In this document: one piece after another, positions 53,054 to 55,554 of the stretch | How positions within the stretch are numbered: the first letter of the stretch is position 1 | Layout of the letters: each line of letters starts with the position of its first letter | Translations under genes and position numbers: made by a program | Source of the DNA: Clostridiales bacterium | GTDB lineage: Bacteria > Bacillota > Clostridia > Christensenellales > Aristaeellaceae | Reading direction: 5' to 3' | Length of the DNA: 55,554 nucleotides | NCBI GenBank assembly: GCA_016930575.1 | Contig: JAFGGL010000026.1 | Location: forward strand, 1 to 55,554 | The notes under the pieces: model-generated | Told to the model about the DNA's origin: nothing | The model's input: the letters and a program-made list of their open reading frames with translations, nothing else | Database searches by the model: none

Positions 53054-54201
53054 CCCTGTTTTCCTCCGCCTTGCCCTGTATCCGCCTCATCCGTATCTTT
53101 TCCGGCAACGGATTCGACCGCATCCTGCAGATCCTCGATGCCTTGTGTGAGTTTCGCCATCGTTTCTTCGTTCCGGCGCAGCAGCGCTTCCAGTTCCTTG
53201 CGGTATTCTTTGCCCGCTTCGGACATTTCCCTGTCCAGCGCCAGTTCTTTCATGGTCTCCATCGTCAACTTCATGCTCTGCTGTACATCCTGCATGCTGT
53301 GATTCATCCTGTCCACCGCATCCGCGAACGCGCCGAACTTGCCGTTCATGGACGCGTCCATCTGCTGCATGAAGCGGTTGACGATGCGCTGGATACCGTC
53401 CACCTGTTCGCGCGTCGTGCCCTGGATAAAGTTATCCATGGACATCGTCAGCGGATGGGTGGCGCGGCTGACCGCGAGCTCGACGGCACCCGCGATCTGA
53501 CCGCCAAGCTGCCCGATGGTCTGCTGCATGCTCAGATCCTCATCCTGTTTCTGGATGATCATCTGCACGTCCGAATCCAGCGGGCGCGGCATGGCAAGCT
53601 CGTAAAAGGTCTCGTCAAACGCGTCCAGCGACTTGAACGCCCTCCCTTTCACGATGTGGTAGGCGACGTTGAAAACGATGGAGCCGGTGATACCGACGAC
53701 CGATGTCGCAAATGCGAACCGCATTCCGCCTAGCAGCGTCGGGATGCTTGTGATGGTCGTGTTGCTGTCGACGAGGTTCAGATTGGTCAAACCCTCGATC
53801 ATACCAATAAAGGTCCCCAGGATACCCAGCGAGGTCAAAAGCGTAGGCATGATCTCGGCTACCTGCGCGTGCCCCGGTTTATATACGACGGTGTCCTCGT
53901 TGATGTATTCTTCCGTGTTGCACGGCAGGCCGCGCAGGTCCAGCTGATCGGCGTTCAATAAAAAGCGCTGCCACTCCGGCCTCAGCGCGCGGCCGAGAAA
54001 ACGCGGCTCCTGCCATACGGGTTTCTTCTTGCTGCCCGTGGTGCGTTCCAGCTTGATTACGGCGCGGTTTAAAAGCGTGCTGTTGCGGTACACCGGATAG
54101 ATACACTTGACGATGCCGAATATAAAAACCAGCGCGATCGTCACATACACCAGTATCTCCGACAGTCCCATCGTCAACTGCTGGATGATATCGCCTGCCA
54201 T
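53050..54201 (-). CDS. MotA/TolQ/ExbB (ZorA-like) proton channel protein
   Basis: 383 residues with three membrane helices: 14-34, about 116-137 (IMPTLLTSLGILGTFIGMIEG) and about 158-184 (GGMRFAFATSVVGITGSIVF). A cytoplasmic segment of about 80 residues separates the first two, and a 200-residue cytoplasmic tail, helical and rich in Met, Gln and Glu, follows the third. The TLLTSLGILGTF and AFATSVVG signatures define the channel family; the extended tail is more like ZorA than TolQ or ExbB. Overlaps the MotB-like gene by four bases, as expected of a channel/stator pair. Own promoter upstream. Confidence 0.87.
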   Translation of the reverse strand: MAGDIIQQLTMGLSEILVYVTIALVFIFGIVKCIYPVYRNSTLLNRAVIKLERTTGSKKKPVWQEPRFLGRALRPEWQRFLLNADQLDLRGLPCNTEEYINEDTVVYKPGHAQVAEIMPTLLTSLGILGTFIGMIEGLTNLNLVDSNTTITSIPTLLGGMRFAFATSVVGITGSIVFNVAYHIVKGRAFKSLDAFDETFYELAMPRPLDSDVQMIIQKQDEDLSMQQTIGQLGGQIAGAVELAVSRATHPLTMSMDNFIQGTTREQVDGIQRIVNRFMQQMDASMNGKFGAFADAVDRMNHSMQDVQQSMKLTMETMKELALDREMSEAGKEYRKELEALLRRNEETMAKLTQGIEDLQDAVESVAGKDTDEADTGQGGGKQG

Positions 54202-54238
54202 GAAAACACCACCGTTTCTCTTGCCTTAATTATTGAAT

Positions 54239-54267
54239 ATCTTAACATTTTTTTCATGTTTTGTAAA
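54239..54267 (-). promoter_or_regulatory. promoter of the motor operon
   Basis: Minus strand: TTTACA (complement of 54262-54267), 17-bp spacer, TAAGAT (complement of 54239-54244), in an AT-rich stretch about 40 bp before the channel gene. Confidence 0.6.
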
Positions 54268-54310
54268 CATATTTCAGGCATACTTTCCTATACGATTGTT
54301 AAATGCATAA

Positions 54311-54511
54311 GCATCCTTCGGCATTCAAGCACTAATATCTTGGGATGCGTCGAAGGGTCGGTACCCTTCGACTGCCAATCCGAAACCAGCGACATGCGCG
54401 GTGGTTTCGGAACCTTGCGAAGCAAGGATTCCTTACACCGAGACCCGACCGTGAGTGTAACGAACAAGGTCGAGGTGCAACCTCGATAAAATGGCTTGCC
54501 ATTTTATCGAT
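54311..54511. repeat. cluster of tandem palindromes (possible dispersed palindromic element)
   Basis: About 200 bases of the 366-base gap between hpf and the motor operon are a chain of inverted repeats: GTCGAAGGGT/ACCCTTCGAC (54349-54358 and 54363-54372), CCGAAACCA/TGGTTTCGG (54380-54388 and 54402-54410), CCTTGC/GCAAGG (54413-54427), TTACAC/GTGTAA (54433-54460), TCGAGGT/ACCTCGA (54470-54486) and a 13-bp TCGATAAAATGGC/GCCATTTTATCGA (54483-54510), with a weaker GCATCC/GGATGC (54311-54348). No convincing gene is present. The density is unlike other gaps in this window and suggests a REP/BIME-like element or a structured RNA. Confidence 0.6.
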
Positions 54512-54514
54512 ATA

Positions 54515-54540
54515 AAAACGGCGGAATTTCCCGCCGTTTG
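54515..54540 (-). terminator. hpf intrinsic terminator
   Basis: Minus strand AAACGGCGG, loop gaaatt, CCGCCGTTT then TTATATCG: a 9-bp stem and T-run 28 bases after the hpf stop. The plus-strand side also ends in TTT. Confidence 0.8.
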
Positions 54541-54567
54541 TAACAATTTTCATTAATAGCTGTTCAG

Positions 54568-55110
54568 CTACGCTTCCGGCTCTAGCAAGCCGAGGTCGCC
54601 GTCCATGCGCAGGTAAAGCACGTTGGTCTGATCGGTATCCACGTTCACAAACACGAAGAAACCGTGTCCGAGCAATTCCATCTGGAACACCGCGTCGTCC
54701 ACCGACATCGGGCGCACCGGGAAGGTTTTATAGCGGACGACCTTGCGTTTTTCTTCTTCCGAATCTTCGATCTCTTCGGTGAATTCCAGTTCCTCGGAGC
54801 GGAAAGCGTCGTCGCGCAGGCGTTTGCTCAGCTTGGCGCGGTGTTTGTGGATTTGACGCTCCATCTTCGCCAGCGCCTGGTCGATGCTGATATATAGATT
54901 GTCGTCATTGCTGGCTTCGGCGCGAAGCACCACGCCCTCAAACGGCACCGTGATCTCGCAGGTGCGGCGGTGGTTTATATCCCGCGTGAGCCGTACCATC
55001 ATTTCCGTGTCCTTGTGCAGATAGCGTTCCATTTTCCCGGTTTTGCGAAGCACGCGCCTTGAAACGGCATCAGATACGTTCATGTTCTTGCCGACGATGT
55101 TTGTCTTCAT
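54568..55110 (-). CDS. hpf: Ribosome hibernation promoting factor, long form
   Basis: Dimerises 70S ribosomes into inactive 100S particles in stationary phase. 180 residues: N-terminal S30AE domain (1-100, binds the decoding centre), an acidic Glu-rich linker (about 108-122), and the C-terminal dimerisation domain with VVRYKTFPVRPMSVDDAVFQ and LGHGFFVFVN. The long form is typical of Firmicutes. AAGGAG precedes ATG 55110; strong terminator downstream. Confidence 0.95.
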   Translation of the reverse strand: MKTNIVGKNMNVSDAVSRRVLRKTGKMERYLHKDTEMMVRLTRDINHRRTCEITVPFEGVVLRAEASNDDNLYISIDQALAKMERQIHKHRAKLSKRLRDDAFRSEELEFTEEIEDSEEEKRKVVRYKTFPVRPMSVDDAVFQMELLGHGFFVFVNVDTDQTNVLYLRMDGDLGLLEPEA

Positions 55111-55391
55111 GGCAGAGGTCTCCTTTATGGATTTTTCGAGGGATGCAGATCAACCCGCATACGGCTGCGGACAGAAGGCAAATATTCATATAATAACCGT
55201 GCTCAGACGGTGTATATCCAGTTTAGGCGAAACCGCAGCCTCCCGTAAAGGTGTTGATGATTGCCGCCCCAGCACGGTATTTCGCTGCCTGTGCCAAGGG
55301 AACCACACTCCTTTCGCAGGGTCCGTTCTGTGATTACCGCAATGGTTTATTTCGACATTCCGAAGCGGACTTCCTCTGTGTAGATGTAAAT
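55111..55391 (-). other. 281-base gap with possible structured RNA
   Basis: Between mnmA and hpf. Contains an irregular rod of inverted segments: AAAGG (55247-55251) with CCTTT (55310-55314), CCCC (55267-55270) with GGG (55298-55300), GCAC (55272-55275) with GTGC (55291-55294), plus a small ACCGT/ACGGT hairpin near 55198-55212 followed on the minus strand by TATTAT. This could be an hpf leader or a small RNA of 6S-like shape. No confident promoter or family match. Confidence 0.25.
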
Positions 55392-55554
55392 TCAGCGTGC
55401 CTCCGAATGTACTATATCCACGACCGCGCCGCCCAGGCATTGCTCGCCCCGGTAGAACACCGCGCTCTGTCCCGGCGTTACGGCGCGCTGGGGTGCGTCG
55501 GCTTCTATATGCAATATATCCCCGTTTTGCCGTATCGAAACCTGCTGGTCGGCC
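55392..55554 (-). CDS. mnmA: tRNA 2-thiouridylase MnmA, C-terminal fragment (cut by window end)
   Basis: The last 53 codons read a conserved MnmA ending: [21 protein letters not shown] and a short tail to TGA (complement of 55392-55394). MnmA thiolates U34 of Lys, Glu and Gln tRNAs. The N-terminal PP-loop and catalytic cysteines lie beyond the window, so only the C-terminal beta-barrel is seen. Confidence 0.85.
   Translation of the reverse strand, partial: ADQQVSIRQNGDILHIEADAPQRAVTPGQSAVFYRGEQCLGGAVVDIVHSEAR

Noticed and set aside
51531-54201. Complete Zorya defence system
   Set aside because: Only ZorA- and ZorB-like proteins are present; no ZorC/ZorD or ZorE-like gene is adjacent and the neighbours are hpf and argH.
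54256-54489. 77-codon plus-strand frame (and a 73-codon minus frame at 54332-54553)
   Set aside because: They are produced by the palindrome cluster; no ribosome binding site. Such peptides look like translated repeat DNA rather than genes.

Overview
The window looks like chromosome from a moderately GC-rich, Gram-positive-type anaerobe of the Firmicutes (Clostridia, possibly Christensenellales-like; the rank is inference). Supporting signs are a T-box riboswitch, RNase J, Rex, a single-chain pyruvate:ferredoxin oxidoreductase, long-form HPF, separate rpoB and rpoC, VanW-family and DUF512 radical-SAM proteins, consensus sigma-A promoters and AGGAGG-type ribosome binding sites, and no outer-membrane genes. 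No phage, insertion sequence, CRISPR array, rRNA or tRNA gene was seen.

Layout. (1) 1-7.5 kb, plus strand: end of ftsK/spoIIIE, hisS-aspS, then rpmH-rnpA-yidD-yidC-khpB, the cluster usually found beside dnaA/oriC but here without dnaA. (2) 7.5-13.9 kb, plus: rex with a membrane-anchored VanW protein, capF-capG (late steps of UDP-L-FucNAc synthesis), and an unrecognised secreted protein. (3) 13.8-24 kb, minus: rpoB-rpoC, then dnaX-rsmA. (4) 24.1-26.5 kb, plus: an RseC-like redox membrane protein and RNase J. (5) 26.6-34.8 kb, minus: an Asn-type T-box leader, then aspS2::gatC (a fused AspRS-GatC), gatA, gatB, then asd-dapA-dapB. (6) 34.9-38.4 kb, minus: nifJ/por. (7) 38.6-46.1 kb, minus: a tightly packed run ppk-cysE-cysS-comEA-like, a glycoside hydrolase pseudogene with two nonsense codons, and a GH4 glycosidase. 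(8) 46.3-50.1 kb, plus: secreted GH10 xylanase, then DUF512 radical SAM protein and der. (9) 50.1-55.5 kb, minus: mnmA (partial), hpf, a dense palindrome cluster, then a MotA/ZorA-like and MotB/ZorB-like ion-motor pair with a third small membrane protein, and argH.

How the genes connect. The strongest story is Asn-tRNA synthesis. AspRS2 is covalently joined to the amidotransferase subunit GatC, gatA and gatB follow directly, and the leader carries a T-box whose specifier aligns to AAC (Asn). A separate conventional aspS sits beside hisS. This suggests a dedicated, covalently tethered asparagine transamidosome induced by uncharged tRNA-Asn, with the other AspRS serving tRNA-Asp. The second candidate system is the three-gene motor operon at 51.5-54.2 kb. 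Its channel and stator architecture resembles ZorAB or MotAB, but no flagellar genes and no Zorya effectors are nearby. Most other genes are housekeeping.
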